The notes: a model not told the origin generated them from the sequence alone. Numbered from the stretch's first letter, positions 1 to 8,398 are shown. The stretch: DNA of 61,604 bases from Bacillota bacterium (GCA_028724185.1 JAQYDN010000022.1:1-61604), one strand, 5' to 3'. Translations and numbers: made by a program.

Positions 1-30
1 TTGGTATACTTATGATGTTGCAATTTGAGA

Positions 31-106
31 GGAGAGTTAGCTCAGTTGGTAGAGCGCTACGTTGACATCGTAGAGGTCGCTGGTTCAAGTCCAGTACTGT
101 CCACCA
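31..106 (+). tRNA. tRNA-Val (anticodon GAC)
   Basis: The sequence folds as a 76-nt cloverleaf. The acceptor strands are 31-37 and 96-102, the D stem is GCTC/GAGC, the anticodon stem is CTACG/CGTAG around the loop TTGACAT (anticodon GAC, valine), and the T loop is TTCAAGT. The CCA end is encoded at 104-106. The fourth acceptor pair is a G-G mismatch, which is unusual for a functional tRNA. It may be the last gene of a tRNA cluster that lies outside the window, since a terminator follows directly. Confidence 0.95.
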
Positions 107-113
107 TATTTAT

Positions 114-157
114 AAACGGCTAGAGACGCTTGGCGTTGAAATCTAGCCGTTTTTTGT
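114..157 (+). terminator. Intrinsic terminator after tRNA-Val
   Basis: An 11-bp inverted repeat (AAACGGCTAGA at 114-124 and TCTAGCCGTTT at 142-152) is followed by a T-rich run. It lies 8 bp after the tRNA CCA end. The rest of 158-318 shows no convincing gene. Confidence 0.85.
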
Positions 158-318
158 TTGTCTTTTTTTGCTGTGTACCGCTATCTTTTGCTGCATTTGC
201 ACTTAAACCCCGCCAACGTGGTCGAGTATGGTCAGACGACTGACACATAATTGGCGACCGACGAGGCATTTTTATGCCTGCCGATCGCGATGAGCGCGCC
301 TGACGACGCGCGGACATA

Positions 319-353
319 AAAATCTCTCCGCCGATTATCGGCGGAGAGATTTA
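319..353 (-). terminator. Terminator of the methyltransferase gene
   Basis: A perfect stem (AAATCTCTCCGCC / GGCGGAGAGATTT, loop GATTATC) overlaps the TAA stop of the minus-strand methyltransferase and has A/T tracts on both sides. It can work in both directions. Confidence 0.85.
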
Positions 354-1196
354 TTTTTCGAGGATGACGACGACCATCTTGACGAAGGCCTCTTTAAAGA
401 GGGGCAGCTTCGCAAGCGGGACGACGACCGTCCGCAGGGGAATTTCCCTATAGTAACGGACCTTAAACTTCGTCCGGGGCAGAATCTTGTGAAACCGCGC
501 GATCGTCATGTGATTGATATAGGAGAAGTATTCTTCGCCGTGATCGTCTTTTGAGATGCGAAATTCGATGCGGTCTTTTCCGTCGGGAAGGTCCTTGACG
601 AGCTCCTTATAGACATTGATCAGAGTCTTTTCGGAGAAAAACATATGGACCCACGGAAAGCCGATCGCATCGCTCAGGTGCGCCCCGTAGGGGTGGTAGT
701 ACGGGGGAAAGTTGACGTAAAGCTTGCCGTCTTCGGCGAGCACGCGGTAGCACTCGTTTAGCGTGGCGAGGGGATCGTCGACGTGTTCCATCGCGTCGTT
801 CATGATAATCGTATCGAAGCTGTTGTCGTCGAAGGGCATGTCGGCGGCGTCGCCTTGTACAAAGGTAAAGCGGTCGCCGTAACCTTTTTCTCTCGCGAGC
901 GACTCGGCTTCGTCGCGATATTTTTCCAAGATCTCGAGTCCCGTCGTGTGTTTCGCGCCGAGACTTGCGTAAAAGACCGTCTTTCCGCCGGCGCCGCAGC
1001 CGATGTCCAAGACGTTTTTATCCTTGAACATGGCGTCGGTCGTGGTGACGGCGGTGTAGTTTTTTATCGTATCGTGCCCCTTTTCGAATTGCCATTCGGC
1101 ATAAGTCTTGCGATGGTCGTTGTTCAGGTTAAAGGGATGCACCGGTTTTTTAAATAATTTATTCGTCTGTAAGCATAGTTTTTCGCTGAATCGCAT
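351..1196 (-). CDS. Class I SAM-dependent methyltransferase
   Basis: This 281-residue protein has a Rossmann-type methyltransferase core. Motif I reads VLDIGCGAGGKT at about residue 100, an acidic SAM-ribose position follows in GLEI, and the motif MNDAMEHVDDP lies near residue 135, as in the Methyltransf_11/25 families. An N-terminal stretch of about 85 residues and a C-terminal tail of about 100 residues flank the core, and a substrate cannot be inferred from them. The start is supported by GGAGG six bases upstream of the ATG. The gene is monocistronic: it ends in its own terminator and the next gene upstream ends in another. The methyl acceptor is unknown. Confidence 0.85.
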   Translation of the reverse strand: MRFSEKLCLQTNKLFKKPVHPFNLNNDHRKTYAEWQFEKGHDTIKNYTAVTTTDAMFKDKNVLDIGCGAGGKTVFYASLGAKHTTGLEILEKYRDEAESLAREKGYGDRFTFVQGDAADMPFDDNSFDTIIMNDAMEHVDDPLATLNECYRVLAEDGKLYVNFPPYYHPYGAHLSDAIGFPWVHMFFSEKTLINVYKELVKDLPDGKDRIEFRISKDDHGEEYFSYINHMTIARFHKILPRTKFKVRYYREIPLRTVVVPLAKLPLFKEAFVKMVVVILEK

Positions 1197-1405
1197 GAAA
1201 ACCTCCTGCCTCCATTATATCATAGGTGGAAGCGGCGGCGTCTTTCGCCTACGGATCTTTGTACCTTATAAATCTCCCGGCACATAGGCGTTAAAGAGCG
1301 AAGGGCGCGCTACCTCGCGTCGTTATGCTTGTGACCTGCGGGAGATTCCGGGCGGTTTTTTACGGATAGAGGATGTGGATTCGGCGCTTGTCGCGTATCG
1401 GCAAT

Positions 1406-1434
1406 AAAAAAGATCCGCCGGGGCGGATCTTTTT
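1406..1434 (-). terminator. Terminator of the VOR/ferritin operon
   Basis: The stem AAAAAGATCCGCC / GGCGGATCTTTTT with a short loop lies 22 bp beyond the stop of the ferritin-like gene. The A and T tracts make it usable from either strand. Nothing gene-like is seen between here and 1197. Confidence 0.9.
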
Positions 1435-1455
1435 AAGTCGATATAAGGTGTCGAT

Positions 1456-1950
1456 TTAGAACGGTTCAAAGTTTTGCATGTTCCACCATTCTTGTTGGTA
1501 GATTTCATATTGTTTTTGAAGCGTATCGACGTGGCTTTGTTCCCATTTAACCAAGATGTCGAAGAGTTTTTTGGAGTCTTCGTTTTCGACTTTGTCCTTA
1601 GCTTCTTCGTAGAACTTCACGGAGTCTTTTTCCATGTTGAGGCCGACGGAGAAGACGGTAACAGCTAGGCGAACCAAGTCTTCGTCGATCTTATCCCAGT
1701 TGAAGATGCCCGGAGAGGGAACTTCTTTTTTGAGATCTTCGGGGTCGAAGTTGATTTCTTTGCTGTCGTCGAGGATCTTTTCGGAAAGGGATCTCAAATA
1801 TTCGATGTGGCTTTCTTCTTGGCTTGCGAGGTCCAAGAGGGCTTCTTTGGTGCCGGAGGGAGCGAATTTTTCAGCAGAAATCTTGTAAAATTCAGCGCCT
1901 TCGACTTCATTGAGCATGGCTTGTCTTAAGATTTGAACTTCATTTTGCAT
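1456..1950 (-). CDS. Ferritin-like (rubrerythrin-type) di-iron protein
   Basis: The protein has 164 residues and two pairs of ferritin-fold helices. Iron-ligand signatures are visible: Glu17 in the EGAEFY helix, E45-x-x-H48 in QEESHIEYL, then EKDSVKFYEEA and KWEQSHVDTL in the second half. There is no rubredoxin CxxC domain at the C terminus, so it is an erythrin-type protein rather than full rubrerythrin. Such proteins reduce peroxide or store iron in anaerobes. It is the last gene of the VOR operon: its ATG overlaps the end of the gamma-subunit gene by 11 bp and has AAGGAG upstream. Co-transcription suggests protection of, or iron supply to, an oxygen-sensitive Fe-S enzyme; that is inference. 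Confidence 0.85.
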   Translation of the reverse strand: MQNEVQILRQAMLNEVEGAEFYKISAEKFAPSGTKEALLDLASQEESHIEYLRSLSEKILDDSKEINFDPEDLKKEVPSPGIFNWDKIDEDLVRLAVTVFSVGLNMEKDSVKFYEEAKDKVENEDSKKLFDILVKWEQSHVDTLQKQYEIYQQEWWNMQNFEPF

Positions 1951-2497
1951 TTAAAATCTCCTTCATTCTGTCTTCGCCAAATTTAAGTGCTTCTAAGTTC
2001 ATGGCGGTTACCTTAGCGCCCTTCTTACCGTAAAGTTTGTCGACGGATTTTTCGAGTGCTTCTTGGCTGACCATGTTGAGGATGGTATTGAATGCACCGA
2101 TCATGATCATGTTGAGTACTCTGGGATTGCCGAATTCAGCCGTGAGTTCGTTAACCGGAAGGAAGTGAGATGTGATGTCGTCTCTGGACGTATCTTTCTT
2201 AACGAGGGAGCTGTTAATGAAGATGTGTCCGCCGGGTTTAACGTAAGATTCGAATTTATCTAAAGACGGTTCATTCATAACGATGGCGGCATCTGCCGTC
2301 GAGATGTTCGGTGCGCCGATGGGTTCGTCGGAGATAATGACCGAGCAGTTAGCAGCACCGCCACGCATAGCGGGACCGTAGGACGGTAACCAGGATACGT
2401 GCTTATCGTCGAACATGCCGGCATAGGTCAACAATTGACCGATACCCATAACACCTTGTCCACCGAAACCGGATACAATTACTCTGTTAGTTGTCAT
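1940..2497 (-). CDS. 2-oxoacid:ferredoxin oxidoreductase, gamma subunit
   Basis: This 185-residue protein belongs to the pyruvate/ketoisovalerate oxidoreductase gamma family. It shows the N-terminal signature VSGFGGQGVMGIGQLL at residues 8-23 and the segment PSYGPAMRGGAANCSVIIS. The gamma subunit builds the scaffold on which alpha and beta assemble in the cytoplasmic complex that oxidises 2-oxoacids to acyl-CoA with ferredoxin as acceptor. Its ATG touches the beta-subunit stop (shared base 2497) and GGAGG lies upstream, so it is translationally coupled. Length is normal for the family. Confidence 0.93.
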   Translation of the reverse strand: MTTNRVIVSGFGGQGVMGIGQLLTYAGMFDDKHVSWLPSYGPAMRGGAANCSVIISDEPIGAPNISTADAAIVMNEPSLDKFESYVKPGGHIFINSSLVKKDTSRDDITSHFLPVNELTAEFGNPRVLNMIMIGAFNTILNMVSQEALEKSVDKLYGKKGAKVTAMNLEALKFGEDRMKEILNAK

Positions 2498-3243
2498 TAT
2501 AGATCCTCCCCGTTACGCAAATTTCCCAAAGGATAGTAGGGAATCATGTTTTCTTCCAACCATTTCAATGCTTCTACCGGCGGGAATCCCCAGTTCGTCG
2601 GGCAAGCGGAAAGTACTTCGACGATACCGAAGCCTTTGCCTTCGAGTTGAAGCTTGAAGCATTCTTTGATCGCTTTTTTAGCTTTGCGAATGTTGGCGGG
2701 AGTGTTGACGGCAACGCGTTCTACGAATTTAGCGCCGTCGATCGTAGCGAGCATTTCCGCGATGCGGATCGGGCGTCCGGACCAGTTAACGTCACGGCCG
2801 TAGGGGGATGTGGTCGTCTTTTGGCCGACGAGGGTCGTCGGAGCCATTTGACCACCGGTCATACCGTAAATAGCGTTGTTGACGAAGATCGTGGAAATCT
2901 TTTCGCCGCGGTGAGCAGCTTGAACGATTTCGGCGGTACCGATCGATGCCAAGTCGCCGTCGCCTTGGTAGGTGAAGACGAATTTGTCGGGCGTCGAACG
3001 TTTGATACCGGTAGCGACAGCCGGTGCACGGCCGTGTGCGGCTTCGTACATATCGCAGTTAAAGTATTTGTATGCGAGAACGGCACATCCTACCGGAGCA
3101 ATGCCGATGGCGTCTCCGGTCAATCCGAGTTCTTCCAAGCATTCAGCCACGATTTTGTGGATGACGCCGTGCGTACAACCCGGGCAGTAGTGTGTAGGAA
3201 CATCGGTTAAAGCTTTACTTTTGGTATAGATGAGTTTTTCCAT
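2497..3243 (-). CDS. 2-oxoacid:ferredoxin oxidoreductase, beta subunit (TPP-binding)
   Basis: The 248-residue protein carries the thiamine pyrophosphate motif, GDGDLASIG at about residue 95 followed by the Mg/TPP element VNNAIYGMTGGQ. An N-terminal HYCPGCTHG segment is typical of VOR/KOR beta subunits. It binds TPP and catalyses decarboxylation of the 2-oxoacid. It lies directly between the alpha and gamma genes, 1 bp after the alpha stop. The substrate (branched-chain 2-oxoacid or 2-oxoglutarate) is not settled by these motifs. Subunit order and the VorB-like alpha chain favour branched-chain or broad 2-oxoacids from amino-acid fermentation. Confidence 0.94.
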   Translation of the reverse strand: MEKLIYTKSKALTDVPTHYCPGCTHGVIHKIVAECLEELGLTGDAIGIAPVGCAVLAYKYFNCDMYEAAHGRAPAVATGIKRSTPDKFVFTYQGDGDLASIGTAEIVQAAHRGEKISTIFVNNAIYGMTGGQMAPTTLVGQKTTTSPYGRDVNWSGRPIRIAEMLATIDGAKFVERVAVNTPANIRKAKKAIKECFKLQLEGKGFGIVEVLSACPTNWGFPPVEALKWLEENMIPYYPLGNLRNGEDL

Positions 3244-3244
3244 G

Positions 3245-4303
3245 TTACGCCTCCAATAACTTCAAGGCTACGTCTGCAATTTCTTCGGCTGTGGGGATCA
3301 TACCGCCTTGACGGCCGTAGAATTCGACAGGAAGTTTGCCGTTGACAGCGAGCTTAACGTCGTCGACCATTTGACCTTGGTTCAATTCGACGTCCAAGAT
3401 GACCTTGCAATCTTTGTTGATATTTTCGTAAGCGTTGTCGGGGAAGGGCCATAAGGTAATCGGGCGAACATAGCCGACCTTGTAGCCTTTTTCCTTGAGA
3501 ATTTCGCCGGCGGATTTACAGATACGGCTCGTCGTACCGAAAGCGGTAAAGACGATGTCTGCATCTTCTACGTCGGTAACTTCCGCGCGTTTTTCGTTGG
3601 CGGAGATGTCTGCGTATTTTTTGATTAATTTCTTGTTTTGTGCTTCGAGTTCTTCGGGGGAGAGGAAGAGCGAGTTGATGATGTGCGGTTCACGTTCGCC
3701 CTTGGTACCGGTTGCGGCCCAGTCGGACTTATCGAATTCTTTAGCTTCGATGTCTTTGAATTCGACCGGTTCCATCATTTGACCGAGCATACCGTCGCCG
3801 CAAAGAATGACGGGGGTACGATATTGGTCGGCGAGTTCGAAACCTAAGTGAATTAATTCGACCATTTCTTGGATCGAAGCGGGTGCTAAAGTGAGTGTGC
3901 GGTAGTCACCGTTGCCGCCGCCGCGGGTCGATTGGAAGTAGTCCGTTTGAGACGGTTGAATCGAGCCGAGACCCGGGCCCCCACGCATCATGTTGACGAT
4001 CATGCAGGGAAGTTCACATGCAGCGATGTAGCTGATGCCTTCTTGCATAAGGGAAACCCCGGGAGAGGACGAACTCGTTGCGACACGGGTACCGGTTCCG
4101 GCAGAGCCGTATAACATGTTGATAGCTGCTACTTCAGATTCAGCTTGCAAGAACGTACCGCCGATTTTCGGTAATTCTCTTGCTAAGTACTCGGGAACTT
4201 CGGATTGCGGTGTGATGGGGTATGCGAAGAAGGTCTTGCATCCCGCAGCGATCATGGCCGCACCGATTGCTTCATTACCTTTAATAAGAATTTTTTCAGA
4301 CAT
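3245..4303 (-). CDS. vorB: 2-oxoacid:ferredoxin oxidoreductase, alpha subunit (VorB-type)
   Basis: This 352-residue protein starts MSEKILIKGNEAIG and contains FFAYPITPQSEVPEYLA, the alpha-subunit signature that contacts TPP, then an AESEVAAINMLYGSA segment. The C-terminal half holds the transketolase-type domain. The length and the SIQPSQTDYFQ segment fit the group annotated VorB (3-methyl-2-oxobutanoate oxidoreductase). It functions with the beta, gamma and ferredoxin-like subunits encoded beside it to feed electrons from amino-acid-derived 2-oxoacids into ferredoxin. The start has AAGGAG nine bases upstream. KorA (2-oxoglutarate) remains a possible alternative. Confidence 0.92.
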   Translation of the reverse strand: MSEKILIKGNEAIGAAMIAAGCKTFFAYPITPQSEVPEYLARELPKIGGTFLQAESEVAAINMLYGSAGTGTRVATSSSSPGVSLMQEGISYIAACELPCMIVNMMRGGPGLGSIQPSQTDYFQSTRGGGNGDYRTLTLAPASIQEMVELIHLGFELADQYRTPVILCGDGMLGQMMEPVEFKDIEAKEFDKSDWAATGTKGEREPHIINSLFLSPEELEAQNKKLIKKYADISANEKRAEVTDVEDADIVFTAFGTTSRICKSAGEILKEKGYKVGYVRPITLWPFPDNAYENINKDCKVILDVELNQGQMVDDVKLAVNGKLPVEFYGRQGGMIPTAEEIADVALKLLEA

Positions 4304-4316
4304 GTCGAGACTCCTT

Positions 4317-4538
4317 TCACTCTTCTATGCGATAGACGCTGATAACAGAGTCCGGGCAGATGATGGCACAGCTTGCACATGCGATACAATCGTCAGGATT
4401 TTTCGCGTAAGCAGGTCTGTAGCCCTTCGGGTTCAATTCGTCTGTCTTCAGAGCCAAAACATCTTTCGGGCATACAGATACGCAAAGGGCACATCCCTTG
4501 CAGTACTCTTGATCGAAAGTGACTTTTCCTTTTGCCAT
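4317..4538 (-). CDS. 2x[4Fe-4S] ferredoxin-type (delta) subunit
   Basis: The 73-residue protein has two ferredoxin motifs, CKGCALCVSVCP near residue 13 and CIACASCAIICP near residue 51, giving eight cysteine ligands for two [4Fe-4S] clusters. It passes electrons from the TPP/Fe-S core of the oxidoreductase to free ferredoxin. I start it at the ATG at 4538 because AAGGAGG lies eight bases upstream; an upstream in-frame ATG at 4562 would overlap the preceding gene and lacks a site. It sits 13 bp before the alpha subunit. Confidence 0.93.
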   Translation of the reverse strand: MAKGKVTFDQEYCKGCALCVSVCPKDVLALKTDELNPKGYRPAYAKNPDDCIACASCAIICPDSVISVYRIEE

Positions 4539-4549
4539 TTTATTCCTCC

Positions 4550-5233
4550 TTATAGCATCCATTGATCCCTGAAATAGAGATCGATGGGAAGAACATAGAG
4601 ATCGTCAGTACGTGCTTTTACTTCATCTACCAGGTCCCTCTTACAGACGGTACCCAATAAGGGAAGGCCCGTTTGATCGGAGACGGCTTGTGCGAGCTCG
4701 AGTCCGCGAATGACGTCGTCGGCCGTGGTTTCTTTGAGGAAGTGCGCAGTGTTAAACAGGCCTGTAATTTGAGTGCCGCTGGTCGCCTGCGTATCTTCCA
4801 TAAATTGAATGACCTGTTCGGGCGTCTTCGTCTCGGGACGGTTCGCATTGATGACGAATAGTTGTTCGTATCCCGTTTGTTCCAAGGTGGGACGGTATCT
4901 GGCGAGAGCACGAGCACCGGACGGATTGCCTCCCACGTCGACGATCACTCGGCCGTGTCCGTTTGCCAGGACGGCGTCGATCGCCGGGTCTAATGCGGGG
5001 ATGTCCACCGCCGTAGCTTTAACACCTGTAGAAAGCGTACGAATACCTTGTTTTCTCAAGGCGTCGTCTTTGTCCCTGATGCGAAAATAGGTGTTAATGA
5101 TATCCAAGTCGATGATGGTAACATCTTCACCGGCTTCGTGACGATCGAGCGCCAGATTGATGGACATTTCAGTTTTACCACTGCCGAAGTGGCCGGTAAT
5201 AATGAGAATCCTGTGATGCTTCTTCCAATCCAT
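4550..5233 (-). CDS. P-loop ATPase of the VOR operon
   Basis: From the ATG at 5233 (AAGGAAG upstream) the protein has 227 residues. A Walker A motif (GHFGSGKTE, about residues 13-21) is followed by a Walker B-like strand DVTIIDLDIINTYFR and later VIVDVGGNPSGARAL, a MinD/ParA-CobQ-like SIMIBI layout. The DLDxxN motif suggests it senses nucleotide after binding a partner. A longer reading frame from 5308 has no ribosome site. Genes like this commonly lead 2-oxoacid oxidoreductase operons in Clostridia and relatives. A role in cofactor or Fe-S assembly, or in regulating the complex, is a guess. Confidence 0.8.
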   Translation of the reverse strand: MDWKKHHRILIITGHFGSGKTEMSINLALDRHEAGEDVTIIDLDIINTYFRIRDKDDALRKQGIRTLSTGVKATAVDIPALDPAIDAVLANGHGRVIVDVGGNPSGARALARYRPTLEQTGYEQLFVINANRPETKTPEQVIQFMEDTQATSGTQITGLFNTAHFLKETTADDVIRGLELAQAVSDQTGLPLLGTVCKRDLVDEVKARTDDLYVLPIDLYFRDQWML

Positions 5234-5306
5234 AGTTTCTTCCTTTCTTAAAAGAATCGCAGCAAGAAAACGTTCACGCAAAGGTCGGAGTTTTCTAGCT
5301 AAGTAC

Positions 5307-5315
5307 AATATAACA
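5307..5315 (-). promoter_or_regulatory. Candidate extended -10 for the VOR operon
   Basis: On the minus strand the bases read TGTTATATT, an extended -10 element (TGn plus TATATT), about 75 bp before the ATPase start. The -35 position is poor. Confidence 0.35.
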
Positions 5316-5467
5316 TATTGTAGATAAATCCGAAAGCCATAGATGAAAAATTTTGCGTTTTCGCGGTGAAATACAAGTAAAGTAGTAGGATTTGACGAGA
5401 TAGCAGCCGTTTAGAAGGAGGCGAAAAAGGATATATAAAAACCGAGAAATTGAAAAAGGAGTGACTT

Positions 5468-5818
5468 ATGCAAACAAATAAACGAGGGGGCGAGCGAGCC
5501 CTAAATAAGGAGAATCGCTTTCCCGGGACGCGAGATGTCGCGTCGAAAGCGGAGGATGCCGTGCGGCGCGCCCATAAAAAAAGCGCCTCGCTCACCGTGC
5601 CTCTCCTTCGACGTAAAGGCCGCATCAAGGCGGCGAATATCCTCTTAAGGGCCGTCCTCCCCAGAAGAAAGCGTCGGCGGGGCATGGCGCGCACCGTACA
5701 AAAGGCGCGGCTGTCGTCGAGGAGACGGTTTTTTACAGGCGACGATGTCAAGCGCGCCGTCTACGATACGAGTCGCGCGCTGAATAAGGCGCGACGAGAG
5801 GTTCGCCATGGGAAGTAG
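5468..5818 (+). CDS. Small highly basic protein of unknown function
   Basis: The 116-residue product is rich in Arg and Lys throughout, with clusters such as RRKRRRGMAR and SSRRRFF, and has no membrane segment or cysteine. I do not recognise a family. Three things support it as real: an AAAGGAG site six to eight bases before the ATG, codon use like that of its neighbours, and an 11-bp overlap of its end with the start of the Crp-type regulator, which implies translational coupling. A nucleic-acid-binding role is possible from charge alone. A chance reading frame cannot be excluded. Confidence 0.55.
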   Translation: MQTNKRGGERALNKENRFPGTRDVASKAEDAVRRAHKKSASLTVPLLRRKGRIKAANILLRAVLPRRKRRRGMARTVQKARLSSRRRFFTGDDVKRAVYDTSRALNKARREVRHGK

Positions 5819-6461
5819 GGTGGAACTCTTTAAGGGGATTGACAAAGACGCGCTTCGAGACTTCCTGGAGCGCGGAGGCGCCGTCAAAAAGCGCGTCGAC
5901 GCCGGCGAGTATATCTTCCGCGAACAGGAAATACCCGAGGGACTCTACGTCCTCTTAAAAGGGGCCGTCGAGGTGGAAAAAATCACTTTTTCGGGAAACC
6001 GCCAGGTCGTCAATCGCTTTACGAAATCCGGCGTCGTATTCGGAGAAGTCTATGTATTTTTAAACGGCAGACCCTACGACTTCGGCTGCGTGGCGAGAGA
6101 GGAGAGCGAAATTTTATTTATCCCGAAAGCCGTCTTCGACATCGAAAAGGGAGATGTGGCGCAACAACTCGTCGAAAATATGCTCGCGATCTTGTCGAAC
6201 AAAGCGCTCTTTCTAAATCAGAAGATGCTTATTCACTCGGCCGGGAGCATTCGCAAAAAGATCGCCATGCATCTTTTGCAGAAAAATCCCTCGGGCGGCG
6301 AGATGCACCTCATGAATCGCGAGGAACTCGCCCAATACCTGGCGGTCCCGCGACCGTCTTTATCGCGCGAGCTGATGAAGATGCAGCGTGAAGGCTACAT
6401 TCAATTAGAAGGAAGGACGCTGAGTTTCGACCCCGAAACATTAGAAGAAATCTTGTTTTAG
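5808..6461 (+). CDS. Crp/Fnr-family regulator (candidate regulator of hcp)
   Basis: This 217-residue protein has a cyclic-nucleotide-type beta-roll (residues about 5-120), a dimerisation helix and a C-terminal winged helix near residues 150-215, with the recognition segment [19 protein letters not shown]. No N-terminal cysteine cluster is present, so it is not a classic Fe-S Fnr. It lies 88 bp upstream of hcp, and a Fnr-type palindrome sits between them at the correct distance for activation. In other anaerobes HcpR, a member of this family, senses NO and activates hcp. The arrangement here suggests the same role. Confidence 0.85.
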   Translation: MGSRVELFKGIDKDALRDFLERGGAVKKRVDAGEYIFREQEIPEGLYVLLKGAVEVEKITFSGNRQVVNRFTKSGVVFGEVYVFLNGRPYDFGCVAREESEILFIPKAVFDIEKGDVAQQLVENMLAILSNKALFLNQKMLIHSAGSIRKKIAMHLLQKNPSGGEMHLMNREELAQYLAVPRPSLSRELMKMQREGYIQLEGRTLSFDPETLEEILF

Positions 6462-6464
6462 CGG

Positions 6465-6482
6465 ATGTAACAATCGTTACAT
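6465..6482. promoter_or_regulatory. Palindromic operator, probable site of the Crp-type regulator
   Basis: The bases ATGTAAC-AATC-GTTACAT form a perfect 7+7 inverted repeat with a 4-bp spacer, the size of a Crp/Fnr half-site pair. Its centre (6473.5) lies 41.5 bp before the start point expected from the TATACT box at 6503-6508, the class II activator position. Confidence 0.75.
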
Positions 6483-6502
6483 ACACGCCCAGAGGATCGA
6501 CT

Positions 6503-6508
6503 TATACT
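6503..6508 (+). promoter_or_regulatory. -10 box of the hcp promoter
   Basis: TATACT lies 42 bp before the hcp ATG, with no recognisable -35 box. Absence of a -35 fits a promoter that depends on an activator bound to the palindrome just upstream. Confidence 0.6.
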
Positions 6509-6549
6509 GGTATTACGATCAAACGAAAAGAGATTCCAGGAGGTATCAT

Positions 6550-8184
6550 ATGTTTTGCTTTCAATGTCAAGAAACCGCGAATAATAAAGGATGCACGATT
6601 AAAGGCGTCTGCGGAAAGACCGCCGAAGTGGCCGATCTTCAGGACAACTTGATCTTTGTAACCAAGGGACTCGCACAAGTTAAAAACCGCATCGCCGACC
6701 TGGGCGACAGACGCGAAGAAGTCGACGATCGCATCGCCGACAACTTGTTTACGACGATTACCAACGCAAACTTCAACGCGAAGAGCATCGAAGAGTACAT
6801 CGACGAGACGTTGGAACTTAAAAAAGAACTTATCGCGACCTTGGACGAGGACGCGAAAAAGAACCTGCCTCTCCAGGCGACCTTCGACGTGAGAGACGGC
6901 ATCAGCGACGAAGAGAGAAAACAATATGTCGGCGTCATGGCGACAAAAGATGAAGATATTCGCTCGCTCCGCGAACTCATCACCTACGGCTTGAAGGGCA
7001 TGGCCGCTTACACGCGCCACGCGAACGTCCTGGGTTATCGCGACGAAGATATCCACGACTTTATCGCCGACACCTTGGAAAAAATTACCGACGACAGCTT
7101 GACGGTCGACGACTTGGTCGCCCTGACCTTAAAAACCGGCGAGTACGGCGTCAAGGCCATGGCTCTTCTCGATGAGGCGAACACCTCGCGATTCGGCAAC
7201 CCCGAAATCACCGAAGTCTCCCTCGAGCCGCGAGATAACCCCGGTATCTTGATCTCGGGACACGACTTGGGCGATATGGAAATGCTCCTCGAACAGACAA
7301 AGGGCACGGGCGTCGACGTCTACACCCACTCCGAGATGCTCCCCGCCAACTACTACCCGGCATTTAAAAAATACGAGCACTTCGTCGGCAACTACGGCGG
7401 AAGCTGGTGGCACCAAAGAGAGGAATTTAAGAGCTTTAACGGCCCGATCCTCATGATGACCAACTGCATCGTCCCCCCGAGAGACGACAGCTATTTAGAC
7501 CGTCTTTACACGACCGGCGTCGCCAGCTATCCCGGCGCGACCTTCATCGAAGAAGGTAAAGACGGCAAGAAGGACTTTACCGAGATTATCGAAAAGGCGA
7601 AGAACTGTAAGGCGCCCGAAAAGATCGAAGAAGGCACCCTCGTCGGCGGTTTCGCACACAACCAAGTCTTCGAACTCGCCGACAAGGTCGTCGACGCGGT
7701 GAAGAGCGGCGCGATTCGAAAATTCGTCGTCATGGGCGGCTGCGACGGACGCCAAAGCGATCGCAACTACTACGAAGAATTCGCGAAGGCACTCCCCGAG
7801 GACACCGTCATTTTGACCGCGGGCTGTGCGAAATATCGCTACAACAAGCTTCACATGGGCGACATCGACGGCATCCCGAGAGTCTTGGACGCGGGTCAAT
7901 GCAACGACTCCTACTCCCTCGCCGTCATCGCCATGAAGCTGCAGGAAATCTTCGGATTAAACGACATCAACGAACTCCCCATCGCTTATAATATCGCCTG
8001 GTACGAGCAAAAAGCCGTCATCGTCCTCTTGGCGCTGCTCTCCTTGGGCATCAAGAATATTCACTTGGGACCGACCCTCCCCGCATTCTTGAGCGAAAAC
8101 GTCGTAAATGTCCTCGTGGAAAACTTCCAAATCGCGCCGAACGGCACGGTCGAAGAAGATATCGAGACCTTGATCAACGCATAA
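6550..8184 (+). CDS. hcp: Hydroxylamine reductase / hybrid-cluster protein
   Basis: The 544-residue protein begins with Cys3-x2-Cys6-x8-Cys15-x5-Cys21, the N-terminal cubane-cluster spacing of class I Hcp. Hybrid-cluster regions follow: [49 protein letters not shown] and GQCNDSYS, which supply the Cys, His and Glu ligands of the Fe-S-O cluster. Hcp reduces hydroxylamine in vitro and acts as a high-affinity NO reductase or in protein S-nitrosylation in vivo. AGGAGG lies upstream of the ATG. It is monocistronic with its own terminator and promoter. No hcr reductase partner is adjacent. Confidence 0.97.
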   Translation: MFCFQCQETANNKGCTIKGVCGKTAEVADLQDNLIFVTKGLAQVKNRIADLGDRREEVDDRIADNLFTTITNANFNAKSIEEYIDETLELKKELIATLDEDAKKNLPLQATFDVRDGISDEERKQYVGVMATKDEDIRSLRELITYGLKGMAAYTRHANVLGYRDEDIHDFIADTLEKITDDSLTVDDLVALTLKTGEYGVKAMALLDEANTSRFGNPEITEVSLEPRDNPGILISGHDLGDMEMLLEQTKGTGVDVYTHSEMLPANYYPAFKKYEHFVGNYGGSWWHQREEFKSFNGPILMMTNCIVPPRDDSYLDRLYTTGVASYPGATFIEEGKDGKKDFTEIIEKAKNCKAPEKIEEGTLVGGFAHNQVFELADKVVDAVKSGAIRKFVVMGGCDGRQSDRNYYEEFAKALPEDTVILTAGCAKYRYNKLHMGDIDGIPRVLDAGQCNDSYSLAVIAMKLQEIFGLNDINELPIAYNIAWYEQKAVIVLLALLSLGIKNIHLGPTLPAFLSENVVNVLVENFQIAPNGTVEEDIETLINA

Positions 8185-8211
8185 GAACAATTAAAGAAAT
8201 GAGTAGATAAA

Positions 8212-8236
8212 AAGCGCGCCTTCGGGCGCGTTTTTT
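8212..8236 (+). terminator. Terminator of hcp
   Basis: GCGCGCC-TTC-GGGCGCG followed by six T residues, about 28 bp after the hcp stop. The same hairpin plus TTTTTTCGTGGA recurs after the gene ending at 9208. Confidence 0.92.
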
Positions 8237-8398
8237 CGTGGAGAGTATGCTATGCGATTAAAAAATGAGACGGCGGCGATATAAGGCGCTGTCTGTATAG
8301 GATGTAAGCGATGTGGAGGGTATATATAAAAATAAGATGTCAAGCGAGCACCTCTTATCCCGCGCGAGATACTCTATGTGAGGAGAAAGGAGAAGATC

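Noticed and set aside
120-317. 65-codon reading frame on the minus strand next to the tRNA
   Set aside because: It covers the tRNA terminator, has no ribosome site and no conserved features.
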